From an uncultured Eubacteriales bacterium (lineage in GTDB: Bacteria > Bacillota > Clostridia > Oscillospirales > Acutalibacteraceae), in assembly GCA_900316925.1 (NCBI GenBank), contig ONEU01000106.1:1-7313 (forward strand): 7,313 bases of DNA, written 5' to 3'. Below, piece by piece: positions 1-7,089 of this stretch (positions are counted from its first letter, which is position 1; each line of letters opens with the position of its first letter). Both the position numbers and the translations under genes were made by a program. Under the pieces are notes generated by a model, which did no database searches, was not told the DNA's origin, and saw nothing but the letters and a program-made list of their open reading frames with translations.

Positions 1-19
1 GATATTCCCCGGGATTGGC

Positions 20-48
20 TTGATTTTGCGTGGAAAATATGGTACAAT
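20..48 (+). promoter_or_regulatory. Sigma-A type promoter with extended -10 for the peptidase-flavodoxin-ABC operon
   Basis: The -35 box TTGATT (20-25) and the -10 box TACAAT (43-48) are separated by exactly 17 bases, and the TGG before the -10 (40-42) makes an extended -10 motif. Transcription would start near 55, leaving a leader of about 25 nt that holds only the ribosome binding site. This matches the vegetative sigma-factor consensus closely. No operator or riboswitch is visible in the short upstream sequence available. Confidence 0.75.
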
Positions 49-79
49 TGTGTTATCTGTTTATGAAAGGGGAAAGAAT

Positions 80-1771
80 ATGAAGTTTTCTGAAATGCCG
101 TATGAACGTCCCGGAATCGAACAGGTCAAAGCTGAAGCTGACGAACTGAAACGCCGCTTTGCCGGTGCTGCCGGTTTCCGGGAGGCCGAGGAAGCATTCC
201 TTGCATGGGACCGCTTCTCCGCGCATTTCGACACCATGATGAGCCTTGCCTACATCCGTCATTCCATCGACACGAATGACCCCTTCTATGCCGCCGAGGT
301 GGATTTCATCGACGAATGCTCTCCCGTCTTTACGGAACTGCAGCAGTCCTTTGTCCGCCTGCTGGTGGAAAGCCCCTATCGTCCCGGATTGGAACAAAAG
401 TACGGTTCTTTGCTGTTCCGCAACGGAGAAATCTTCCTCCGGGCGTTTTCTCCCGAGATCATTCCCGAGACACAGGAGACAAACCGTCTTGAAACCGAGT
501 ACCAGAAGCTCATCGCCTCTGCACAGATCGACTTTGACGGCGGGAAAAAGACCCTCTCACAGCTGCAGCCGTATAAGCAGTCATCGGATAACGAGCTGCG
601 CCGGAGTGCCTGGAGAGCCGAAGCCGGCTTCTACAAGGAACACGGTCAGGAGCTTGATGAACTGTTTGATAAACTGGTAGCGCTGCGGGACCGGAAAGCC
701 CGCAAGCTGGGCTATGACAATTTTATCAGGCTTGGCTACCTGCAGATGAACCGCAACTGCTATTCCGCCGATGATGTGGCGCAGTTCCGGGAGGCGGTGG
801 TGCAGTATATCGTACCGATCGCCGACAGGCTCTATCGTGAGCAGGCAAAGCGCACCGGGCTTCCCTATCCCCTGAGCTTTGCCGACGCCGCTCTGCACTT
901 CCGTGACGGCAATCCGAAGCCCCAGGGAACCCCGGAGGATATCCTGGCTGTGGGCAGGGAACTGTATCACGAGCTTTCCGAGGAGAGCGGCACCTTCATT
1001 GACACCATGCTGCAGGATGAACTGCTGGATGTTCTCAGTAAAAAGGGGAAGGCCGGCGGCGGCTACTGCACTCAGCTTGCCGATTATCAGGTTCCCTTTA
1101 TTTTTGCGAATTTCAACGGTACGGCCGATGACGTGGAGGTCATCACACACGAAGCCGGTCATGCCTTTGCCTACTACATGGCAAGGGAGATCGTTCCCTC
1201 CGATAACCAGAGTCCCACCCTGGAGGCCTGCGAGATTCACTCCATGACCATGGAGTTTTTCGGTTGGCGGAAGAGCGACGCCTTCTTCGGCACCGACGCG
1301 AAAAAGTTCCGCTACAATCATCTTTTCAGCGCCATCACCTTTATTCCCTACGGAACGATGGTCGATCATTTTCAGCACCTTGTCTATGAGCAGCCGGAGC
1401 TGTCGCCCTCACAGCGTCACGAGCTCTGGAAGAAGCTCTCCGCAGTCTATATGCCCTGGATGGACCTGGACGGCTCACCCTTCTACGGCGAAGGAAAGGG
1501 CTGGCAGCGGCAGCTCCATATCTATGAGAATCCGTTTTATTATATCGACTACTGTCTTGCGCAGGCGGTCGCGCTGGAATTCTGGGTCATCATGCAGAAG
1601 GATCACGCACAGGCCTGGGAACGGTATCTCCGGCTGGTGAAGCAGGCCGGAAAGCAGACCTTCAACGAGCTGGTTGAGACCGCCGGACTGCGTTCCCCCT
1701 TTGACGCGGGGGCGCTCCGGGAGGTTGCGGCCGCCGTAACGGACTGGCTGTCTGAGAACACCTTGGGCTGA
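80..1771 (+). CDS. M3 family oligoendopeptidase (zinc metallopeptidase)
   Basis: Cytosolic zinc endopeptidase predicted to cleave short peptides in peptide turnover. The 563-residue product carries the M3 zinc motif HEAGH at residues 357-361 (nt 1148-1162), with the segment EACEIHSMTMEF downstream; Glu385 is the probable third zinc ligand, 28 residues after the first His, as in thimet oligopeptidase and PepF. Near the C-terminus the segment from about residue 470 to 495, with HIYENPFYYIDYCLAQ, is typical of the M3 substrate-binding helices. Length and motifs fit the roughly 550-570 residue M3 group that is related to but distinct from classical PepF (about 600 residues). There is no signal peptide or membrane segment. 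The start is the ATG at 80, preceded by AAAGGGGA (66-73); an in-frame TTG at 20 is rejected because it lies in the -35 box, upstream of the expected transcript start. It is the first gene of the probable operon. The family call is firm; the exact substrate is unknown. Confidence 0.93.
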   Translation: MKFSEMPYERPGIEQVKAEADELKRRFAGAAGFREAEEAFLAWDRFSAHFDTMMSLAYIRHSIDTNDPFYAAEVDFIDECSPVFTELQQSFVRLLVESPYRPGLEQKYGSLLFRNGEIFLRAFSPEIIPETQETNRLETEYQKLIASAQIDFDGGKKTLSQLQPYKQSSDNELRRSAWRAEAGFYKEHGQELDELFDKLVALRDRKARKLGYDNFIRLGYLQMNRNCYSADDVAQFREAVVQYIVPIADRLYREQAKRTGLPYPLSFADAALHFRDGNPKPQGTPEDILAVGRELYHELSEESGTFIDTMLQDELLDVLSKKGKAGGGYCTQLADYQVPFIFANFNGTADDVEVITHEAGHAFAYYMAREIVPSDNQSPTLEACEIHSMTMEFFGWRKSDAFFGTDAKKFRYNHLFSAITFIPYGTMVDHFQHLVYEQPELSPSQRHELWKKLSAVYMPWMDLDGSPFYGEGKGWQRQLHIYENPFYYIDYCLAQAVALEFWVIMQKDHAQAWERYLRLVKQAGKQTFNELVETAGLRSPFDAGALREVAAAVTDWLSENTLG

Positions 1772-1796
1772 TTTTTCAAGTGAAACGAGGAATACC

Positions 1797-2246
1797 ATGA
1801 AAACTGCGATCATCTACTACTCCATGCACCACGGCAACACCAAAAAGCTGTTGGACGCCATTGCTGCCGTCCATCCTGTCACGCTCATCAGCGTCACCGA
1901 ACAGCCGCAGGCAGACCTGCAGGACTTTGACAGGATTGGCATTGCGTCGGGCATCTACGCCGGCAGCTTTGCCAAGCCCCTCCTGCAATTCATCAAGGAG
2001 AAGCTCCCCGACAACAAGCCTGTTTTTCTTATCAGCACCTCCGCAGGACCGAAAGACAGATACGAAAATTCGGTACGCCGGCAGCTTTCCCGGAAGAGCG
2101 GCTGCACCGTCCTGGGAAGCTATTCCTGTCTGGGGTTCAACACCTTTGGTCCCACAAAGCTGTTTGGCGGTACTGCCAAGGGACACCCCACCGAAGAGGA
2201 GCTTGACGGAGCCGTCCGATTCTACGAAGGTTTGCCCGACGTATGA
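1797..2246 (+). CDS. Flavodoxin-like protein (FMN-binding)
   Basis: Small soluble 149-residue protein of the flavodoxin fold, expected to bind FMN and carry electrons in the cytosol. The N-terminal strand and phosphate loop read IIYYSMHHGNTKK, with the SxxxGNT FMN-phosphate motif at residues 9-15. The middle has GIASGIYAGSFAKPL, followed by the strand VFLISTSAG. The C-terminal part contains GSYSCLGFNTFGP and KGHPTEEEL, a pattern common in clostridial short flavodoxin-family proteins. The length is normal for a single domain, so it looks intact. GAGGAA at 1787-1792 lies 4 bases before the ATG. The gene begins 25 bases after the peptidase stop and ends 24 bases before the ABC ATPase start, with no terminator in either gap, so co-transcription is likely. 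The redox partner cannot be told from the sequence; a flavodoxin-fold quinone or FMN reductase is the main alternative. Confidence 0.85.
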   Translation: MKTAIIYYSMHHGNTKKLLDAIAAVHPVTLISVTEQPQADLQDFDRIGIASGIYAGSFAKPLLQFIKEKLPDNKPVFLISTSAGPKDRYENSVRRQLSRKSGCTVLGSYSCLGFNTFGPTKLFGGTAKGHPTEEELDGAVRFYEGLPDV

Positions 2247-2270
2247 CCGCATCAGAAAGAGGAACCGACC

Positions 2271-2978
2271 ATGCAAAAGGAATTTGTCAAATTTGAAAAC
2301 GTATACAAGCGATACAAGATGGGCGAAGTGACCATCACCGCCGCAGACGGTGTCAGCTTCTCCATCGACGAGGGTGAGTTTGCCGTTGTGGTGGGCTTAT
2401 CCGGTGCCGGAAAGACGACGGTACTCAATATCCTGGGCGGCATTGACAGCTGTGACGAAGGCAGGATCATTGTGGGCGGCAAGGACATCAGCCATCTCAA
2501 CAAGCACGACCTTGCCTCCTACCGGCGGTACGACATCGGCTTTGTCTTCCAGTTCTACAACCTGATCCCCAACCTGACTGCCAAAGAAAACGTTGAGCTT
2601 GCCACTCAGATCTGCCGCAACTCTCTCGATGCCGACACCGCTCTTGAGAGCGTGGGGCTTTCCGAGCGTAAATACAACTTCCCTTCCCAGCTTTCCGGCG
2701 GTGAGCAGCAGCGTGTTTCGATTGCCCGTGCCCTTGCCAAGAAGCCCAAGCTGCTTCTTTGTGATGAGCCCACCGGTGCTCTTGACTACAACACCGGCAA
2801 GACCATTCTCAAGCTCCTCCAGACCAAATGCAAAGAGGACGGCATGACGGTCGTTCTCATCACACACAACTCTGCCATCACTCCCATGGCCAACCGTGTC
2901 ATCAGTATGCGCAGCGGCAAGGTCATCAGCAACGTCATCAACCCCTCCCCCCTCCCCATCGAACAAATCGAATGGTAG
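2271..2978 (+). CDS. ABC transporter ATP-binding protein (MacB/LolD type)
   Basis: Cytosolic ATPase subunit of a MacB/LolCDE/FtsEX-like ABC complex; ATP binding and hydrolysis would drive movement of an FtsX-like permease. All nucleotide-binding motifs are intact in 235 residues: Walker A GLSGAGKTT (42-50), Q-loop Gln94 in FVFQFYNLIP, signature LSGGEQQR (141-148), Walker B LLLCDEP with catalytic Glu166, D-loop ALD (170-172) and H-loop His199 in ITHN. The opening VYKRYKMGEVTITAADGVSF and the ending PLPIEQIEW are typical of ATPases paired with large coiled-coil FtsX-like permeases in Clostridia. AAAGAGGA at 2256-2263 precedes the ATG by 7 bases. The cognate permease is very probably the gene at 3476, yet the two are separated by 497 non-coding bases, which is unusual because such partners normally abut. 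The family is certain; the substrate is unknown. Confidence 0.94.
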   Translation: MQKEFVKFENVYKRYKMGEVTITAADGVSFSIDEGEFAVVVGLSGAGKTTVLNILGGIDSCDEGRIIVGGKDISHLNKHDLASYRRYDIGFVFQFYNLIPNLTAKENVELATQICRNSLDADTALESVGLSERKYNFPSQLSGGEQQRVSIARALAKKPKLLLCDEPTGALDYNTGKTILKLLQTKCKEDGMTVVLITHNSAITPMANRVISMRSGKVISNVINPSPLPIEQIEW

Positions 2979-2993
2979 CGGCGCCCCGCCGCT
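2977..2993 (+). other. GC-rich hairpin overlapping the ABC ATPase stop codon
   Basis: AGCGGCG (2977-2983) and CGCCGCT (2987-2993) are perfect reverse complements around a CCC loop. The stem begins inside the TAG stop codon and can be lengthened by two G-U pairs. No T-run follows, so it is not a classic intrinsic terminator. It may protect the 3' end of the upstream message or slow the polymerase. That role is inferred. Confidence 0.5.
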
Positions 2994-3073
2994 GTGTAGT
3001 CACGCTGTCGTTCGCTTACGCTCACTCTGTTCGTTTAAGCCGGAGGGTGCAGTGTCGCTAACATCCGGCACGG

Positions 3074-3094
3074 CACAGCGAGGCTGTGATTTTT
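3074..3094 (+). terminator. Candidate intrinsic terminator after the ABC ATPase gene
   Basis: CACAGC (3074-3079) pairs with GCTGTG (3083-3088) around a GAG loop, then A and five T (3090-3094). The 6-bp stem is short but has four G-C pairs, and the T-run is correctly placed. It lies 96 bases past the ATPase stop and would end or attenuate transcription of the three-gene operon before the permease gene. Confidence 0.45.
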
Positions 3095-3101
3095 CTACAT
3101 C

Positions 3102-3249
3102 CGCCGCCACGCCCCTTGACGGGGCGCTTGCCGGCTGATTTTTGAGTTATTTCAGGTTCCGCTTTCTATTCAAGTACCCGTGCCTACTTTATTTCAGTTG
3201 TAAACGAGGATAGATGTCGGACGATAAAAGTTCAATCAGTCGTTGGTAA
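3102..3249. repeat. 148-bp direct repeat, copy 1
   Basis: This stretch recurs at 3272-3419, offset by 170 bases, with no gaps. I count six substitutions (at 3132, 3159, 3186, 3209, 3210 and 3212), about 96% identity. It begins CGCCGCCACGCCCC and ends CAGTCGTTGGTAA. Near the left end CGCCCC-TTGAC-GGGGCG (3110-3126) forms a perfect 6-bp stem, optionally extended by GCCG (3103-3106) with CGGC (3132-3135), and five T follow (3139-3143). The motif TTATTTCAG occurs twice inside (3147-3155 and 3189-3197). The two ends are not inverted repeats of each other. It is non-coding by inspection and its origin is unknown. Confidence 0.93.
3110..3143 (+). terminator. Possible terminator-like hairpin in repeat copy 1
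   Basis: The stem CGCCCC/GGGGCG has a TTGAC loop and is followed 12 bases later by TTTTT. With the outer pairing GCCG/CGGC the T-run begins 3 bases after the structure. The internal loop makes this less certain than a standard terminator. The same structure is repeated at 3280-3313. Confidence 0.3.
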
Positions 3250-3271
3250 ATTGGGACCGGCAGCTTGCCGG

Positions 3272-3419
3272 CGCCGCCACGCCCCTTGACGGGGCGCTTG
3301 CTGGCTGATTTTTGAGTTATTTCAGGTTTCGCTTTCTATTCAAGTACCCGTGCCTGCTTTATTTCAGTTGTAAACGAGATTGGATGTCGGACGATAAAAG
3401 TTCAATCAGTCGTTGGTAA
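3272..3419. repeat. 148-bp direct repeat, copy 2
   Basis: Second copy of the unit at 3102-3249. The hairpin arms CGCCCC/GGGGCG (3280-3296) and the T-run (3309-3313) are conserved. The outer right arm reads TGGC instead of CGGC (3302-3305), so the outer pairing with GCCG survives through a G-U pair, and pairing with GCCA (3276-3279) also becomes possible. Its right end is 56 bases before the permease start codon. Similarity stops sharply on both sides of the unit. Confidence 0.93.
3280..3313 (+). terminator. Possible terminator-like hairpin in repeat copy 2
   Basis: Same inner stem and T-run as in copy 1. The outer pairing here is GCCG with TGGC (one G-U pair) or GCCA with TGGC (perfect), so the folded form is kept despite the base change. 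If active it would reduce read-through from the ATPase gene into the permease gene. Confidence 0.3.
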
Positions 3420-3475
3420 CACGGGTCGGATAGATGGCTATGTAATTCTTGATTGATTGGTGGTGAAGCAGTCCT

Positions 3476-6400
3476 TTGAAAAACAAACCATCAAAGCGCT
3501 CTTTACGAAAAAATATCTGGCGTGAGATTACACGCACAAAATCCCGCTTTTTCTCTATTTTTGCGATCATCGGTATCAGTGTCGGCTTCTTTACCGGCTT
3601 GAAATCCTCAAGCCCCAGTATGATCGAAACGGCTCGGCAGTATCTCCAGTCTCAGTACCTCACCGACATCAACCTCATCTCTACTGTCGGATTTGACGAT
3701 GAGGATGTCCGGGATATTGCCGCTCTCAAAAGTGCCGATGAGGTCATGCCCGGCTATATCGCCGATCTCCTGACTCCACAGAACGGCAAAGAGGCCGTGG
3801 TTCGTGTCATCTCCGTTCCCGAAAAAACCGAGACCAATGAACACCCCCTCAACGAACCACTCCTTAAAGAAGGACGAATGCCTGATAAACCCGGTGAATG
3901 TGTCATCGAAAAATATTATCTCCCCTTCTCCGGCTTCCATATCGGCGATACCATCTCCTTTAAGCCGACTGTCGGCGAAACCGACGCTCTCTCCATGGTG
4001 AAGCAGCTGGATTTCAAGATCGTCGGTCTGGTGGAATCCCCGATGTATCTGACCTATCTCCGCGGCAATACCACCGTCGGTGAAGGTTCGATCTCCTACT
4101 ATGTGATGATCCCCTCTGACGGCTTCGCCTATGAACGCTATACCAGCGTCTATGTCCGTACAAAGGCCTCTTCAAGCGGTTATTCCGATTTCTCGGACGA
4201 GTACAAAAAAATGGTCGAGAACGAGAAGGACGAGTATTCCGGTCTGTCGGAAACCTGTATCCGGCGCTTCAACGAAACCACGCTGACTGATGCCAGAAAG
4301 AAGCTGGCGGATGCGCAGAAGGAATTTGACGATAAAAAGCAGGAAGCCCTCGATGAACTAAAAAAGGGCAGTCTGGATCTGATTGACGGTCAGGCTCAGT
4401 ATGACGAGAAGATCACCGAAGGCAGAAAGAAGCTCGAAGACGCCCAGAAAGAACTTGAAGAGGGCAGAACGAAGCTCGAAGAGGGAAAGAAGGAATACCA
4501 GGAGGGCATTGAATCCGGCAAGCAAAAGCTGGTAGATGCACAGCAGCAGTACAGCGACGGTCTGGCACAGTATAACAGCGGCAAGCAGGAATACGACAGC
4601 AAGATACAGGCCGCCCAGATACAGCTTGATGCCGCGCAGAAGGAATTTGACACCCAGTATCATATCTTCTACACCTCCACCAAGCCCCAGGCAGAGAATA
4701 AGCTCTCCCTGCTGAAAACGGCGATCGAAGTATGCGAAAGCGCTATCATCACTGCCGAGGGTCGTCTGGCGGAAATGAAAAGCCGGCCGGTCATCAGCGT
4801 AGTGCTGCAGCGGGAGATCAACGCTCTTGAACAGCAGCTCAAAGAATACAGCAACCAGCTGGATGACCTCAAACGTCAGTACGATGACGGGATGGATCAG
4901 CTGGAAAACGGTGAAAAGCAGCTCCTGCAGGCCAAGAACAAGCTCAGCGCCGCTCAAAACGAGTTTGAAACCAAAAAAGCCGAGGGTGCGAAGCAGTTAG
5001 CCGAAGCCAGGGCGAAGCTCGATGCTGCCGAAAGTCAGCTTGCTGTGGGCAAACTGGAATACGAAACCGCCATGAATAACGGGATGCTGGAGCTGCAGTC
5101 CGCACAGTCGAAGCTCACGGAGGGCGCGCTTCAGCTCACAGCGGGAAAAACCGAGCTGGAACGTCAGCAGCAGGAGGGTCTGCAGCAGCTGAAAGACGGT
5201 CGGAGATCCCTTGAAAAGGGACGTTATGAAGCCCGCACCAAATTAGGCGAGGCGGAGGATAAGCTGCGTGACGCCCAGGACAGCATCAGCACCCTGGAAG
5301 ACGCCAAATGGATCGTCAACACCCGTGAAGACAATCCGGGTTATTCCGGTCTGGTGGAGGATGCCGACCGTGTGGACAGCATTTGTAATGTCTTCCCCAT
5401 CTTCTTCCTGTTAGTGGCCGGACTGGTCTGTCTGACTACCATGACCAGGATGGTCGAGGAACGCCGGACCGAGATGGGTACCCTCAAGGCTCTCGGTTAT
5501 TCCGTCGGGGACATTGCCGCAAAATTCCTGGTCTATGCCGGGGCAGCGGCGCTGTCCGGAAGCATTGTCGGTTCGCTGATCGGTGTACTGACACTGCCGT
5601 ATATCATCGTCTCTACCTACGGTATTATGTACTCCCTGCCGCCTACCATCCTTGTGGTTTCCTGGAGCAGTATGCTGATCTCCTCCATCGTGGGGCTTAT
5701 CTGCATTTGTGCCGTTTCGCTCCTGGCCTGCTATCGGGATCTCAGGCTCGTTCCTGCCATCCTGATGCGTCCAAAGGCTCCAAAGCCCGGCAAACGGATC
5801 CTTCTGGAGTGGATCTCCCCCATCTGGAACCACATGAACTTTCTCTCGAAGGTTACCTCCAGGAATCTGTTCCGCTATAAAGCCCGTTTCCTGATGACCG
5901 TCATCGGTGTGGCCGGCTGTACGGCGCTGATCGTGGCGGCCTTTGGTCTGAAGGATTCCATCACCGGCATTGCCGACAAGCAGTTCAAGGAGGTCTCCGC
6001 TTACGACCAGGTCTATGCCCTCTCCAAAGCGGAAACGGCAGAGAAAAAACAGTACCTGATGTCACAGTTCCACGCTGACAAGCGTTTTGACCATGCCGCT
6101 CTTGCCTTGATTGAGTGGGGCTACTGCACCTCTCCCAGCCGTGCCGAGGCCGTCTCGGGAAGAATCTTTGTCGGCGAGAACCAGGAGGACTTCGGAAGTA
6201 TGTTCGTCCTGCGGGACAGAGTGACCCATCAGTCCCTCAGCCTGACGGATGACGGCGTAATCATCAACGAACGCCTGGGAAATGTGCTGAATATCTCCCC
6301 CGGCGACACGATCACCATGACCGTTAACGATATCCCCTATAAATGCCGTGTGGATGCGCTGACAGAAGCCTACGCCGGCAACTTTATCTACATGACTCCC

Positions 6401-6982
6401 ACCTTCTATGAAAAGCTCATGGGCAAGGAGCCTCTGTATTCCGTTATCATCACCCATACTGCCGAAAACTACCGGGATGCGGAGAGCCAGATTTCCGCCG
6501 ATTATCTGAAAAATGACGATATCCTGACCGTTTCCTCCATCAACGACCAGATCAACACCATGATAGATATGCTGGATTCCCTGAACGTCGTGATCTTCGT
6601 CATGGTATTCTGTGCGGGACTGCTGGCATTTGTGGTTCTCTATAACCTCACCAATATCAACATTGCCGAGCGTGTCAGAGAGATCGCCACCATCCGGGTG
6701 CTGGGCTTCTACAGCATGGAAACCGCCAGCTTCATCTATCGTGAGAACATCGTCCTCACCATAGTCGGTTCTCTGGCGGGACTGCTCCTGGGCAATCTCC
6801 TTTCCGGCTTCATCGTGGAATCCATCCAGATGGATAACGTCATGTTCCCGAAGGAGATCAGCTGGGTCGCCTACTTCCTGGGACTTGCCCTGACATTTGT
6901 TTTCTCCATGCTCGTCAACTTCTTCATGTACTTCAAAATGAACAAGATCAGTATGGTCGAATCCCTGAAAAGCATTGACTAA
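3476..6982 (+). CDS. FtsX-like ABC transporter permease with long extracellular coiled coil
   Basis: Membrane subunit of a MacB/LolCE/FtsX-type ABC complex, the probable partner of the ATPase at 2271. The 1168 residues read as: basic N-terminus; TM1 about 25-42; extracellular MacB-core-like domain about 43-265; coiled coil about 268-610; TM2 639-656, TM3 684-710 and TM4 730-753 forming the first FtsX domain (with EERRTEMGTLKALGYS between TM2 and TM3); TM5 805-824; a second extracellular domain about 826-1035; and TM6 1036-1057, TM7 1091-1115 and TM8 1130-1153 forming the second FtsX domain (with ERVREIATIRVLGFYS). The coil shows heptads with Leu/Tyr at 327, 334, 341 and 352, 359, 366, 373 and Gly/Ala at 330, 337, 344 and 355, 362, 369. 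Prolines at 404 and 438 suggest a hairpin turn. An in-frame TGA at 3464 and the lack of a suitable later Met before TM1 make TTG at 3476 the start; the upstream GGTGG (3459-3463) is a weak ribosome binding site. Substrate unknown. Confidence 0.92.
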   Translation: MKNKPSKRSLRKNIWREITRTKSRFFSIFAIIGISVGFFTGLKSSSPSMIETARQYLQSQYLTDINLISTVGFDDEDVRDIAALKSADEVMPGYIADLLTPQNGKEAVVRVISVPEKTETNEHPLNEPLLKEGRMPDKPGECVIEKYYLPFSGFHIGDTISFKPTVGETDALSMVKQLDFKIVGLVESPMYLTYLRGNTTVGEGSISYYVMIPSDGFAYERYTSVYVRTKASSSGYSDFSDEYKKMVENEKDEYSGLSETCIRRFNETTLTDARKKLADAQKEFDDKKQEALDELKKGSLDLIDGQAQYDEKITEGRKKLEDAQKELEEGRTKLEEGKKEYQEGIESGKQKLVDAQQQYSDGLAQYNSGKQEYDSKIQAAQIQLDAAQKEFDTQYHIFYTSTKPQAENKLSLLKTAIEVCESAIITAEGRLAEMKSRPVISVVLQREINALEQQLKEYSNQLDDLKRQYDDGMDQLENGEKQLLQAKNKLSAAQNEFETKKAEGAKQLAEARAKLDAAESQLAVGKLEYETAMNNGMLELQSAQSKLTEGALQLTAGKTELERQQQEGLQQLKDGRRSLEKGRYEARTKLGEAEDKLRDAQDSISTLEDAKWIVNTREDNPGYSGLVEDADRVDSICNVFPIFFLLVAGLVCLTTMTRMVEERRTEMGTLKALGYSVGDIAAKFLVYAGAAALSGSIVGSLIGVLTLPYIIVSTYGIMYSLPPTILVVSWSSMLISSIVGLICICAVSLLACYRDLRLVPAILMRPKAPKPGKRILLEWISPIWNHMNFLSKVTSRNLFRYKARFLMTVIGVAGCTALIVAAFGLKDSITGIADKQFKEVSAYDQVYALSKAETAEKKQYLMSQFHADKRFDHAALALIEWGYCTSPSRAEAVSGRIFVGENQEDFGSMFVLRDRVTHQSLSLTDDGVIINERLGNVLNISPGDTITMTVNDIPYKCRVDALTEAYAGNFIYMTPTFYEKLMGKEPLYSVIITHTAENYRDAESQISADYLKNDDILTVSSINDQINTMIDMLDSLNVVIFVMVFCAGLLAFVVLYNLTNINIAERVREIATIRVLGFYSMETASFIYRENIVLTIVGSLAGLLLGNLLSGFIVESIQMDNVMFPKEISWVAYFLGLALTFVFSMLVNFFMYFKMNKISMVESLKSID

Positions 6983-7028
6983 AAAAACTGCTGCAGCGGT
7001 GTTTCTCACAACACGCTGCGGCAATTTT
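6981..7028. terminator. Bidirectional intrinsic terminator between permease and convergent gene
   Basis: GCTGCAGCG (6990-6998) pairs with CGCTGCGGC (7014-7022) with one G-U pair. After a bulged G, TGTT (7000-7003) pairs with AACA (7010-7013) around a 6-base loop. TTTT (7025-7028) follows on the plus strand. The run of seven A at 6981-6987 serves as the T-run for the minus strand, so the one hairpin can end transcription from both sides. Confidence 0.82.
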
Positions 7029-7089
7029 ATAGGGGGTATATTTCAACAATTGATGTGGTGTTTTCCCTCACGATAGCCTGTCATCATCG

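Larger units (their letters stand above)
2979..3475. other. 497-base non-coding region splitting the ABC ATPase and permease genes
   Basis: No credible gene is seen on either strand; the open frames here are run-ons of shadow frames with no family resemblance and no good ribosome binding site. In order it holds the stop-codon hairpin (2977-2993), a possible stem GCCGGA/TCCGGC (3039-3044 with 3064-3069), a terminator-like hairpin (3074-3094), and two 148-bp direct repeats (3102-3249 and 3272-3419). The repeats are separated by 22 bases that contain the inverted repeat CCGGCA-GCT-TGCCGG (3257-3271). The last 56 bases lead to the permease and show only a weak ribosome binding site. No terminal inverted repeats or target-site duplication were found, so a named mobile element is not supported. 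Confidence 0.7.

Noticed and set aside
20..79. Longer N-terminus of the peptidase starting at TTG 20
   Set aside because: This TTG is part of the -35 box and upstream of the predicted transcript start; ATG 80 has a good ribosome binding site and fits family length.
581..1378. 265-codon open frame on the minus strand
   Set aside because: It lies antisense to the catalytic core of the M3 peptidase, whose family motifs are unmistakable on the plus strand.
2896..3138. 80-codon plus-strand frame running from the ATPase gene into the spacer
   Set aside because: It is a shifted frame of the ATPase gene extended by chance, with Ser/Pro-rich composition and no family resemblance.
3102..3419. Transposon, MITE or CRISPR array
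   Set aside because: No terminal inverted repeats, no target duplication and no transposase were found; only two units occur and they are far too long for CRISPR repeats with a single 22-base gap.
4358..4957. 199-codon minus-strand frame looking like a Leu/Phe-rich membrane protein
   Set aside because: The hydrophobicity is an artefact: Lys and Glu codons of the coiled coil read as Leu/Phe codons on the opposite strand.
6062..7024. 320-codon open frame on the minus strand
   Set aside because: It is antisense to the permease, runs through the terminator hairpin at its start, has no recognisable domain, and is explained by the codon bias of the true gene.
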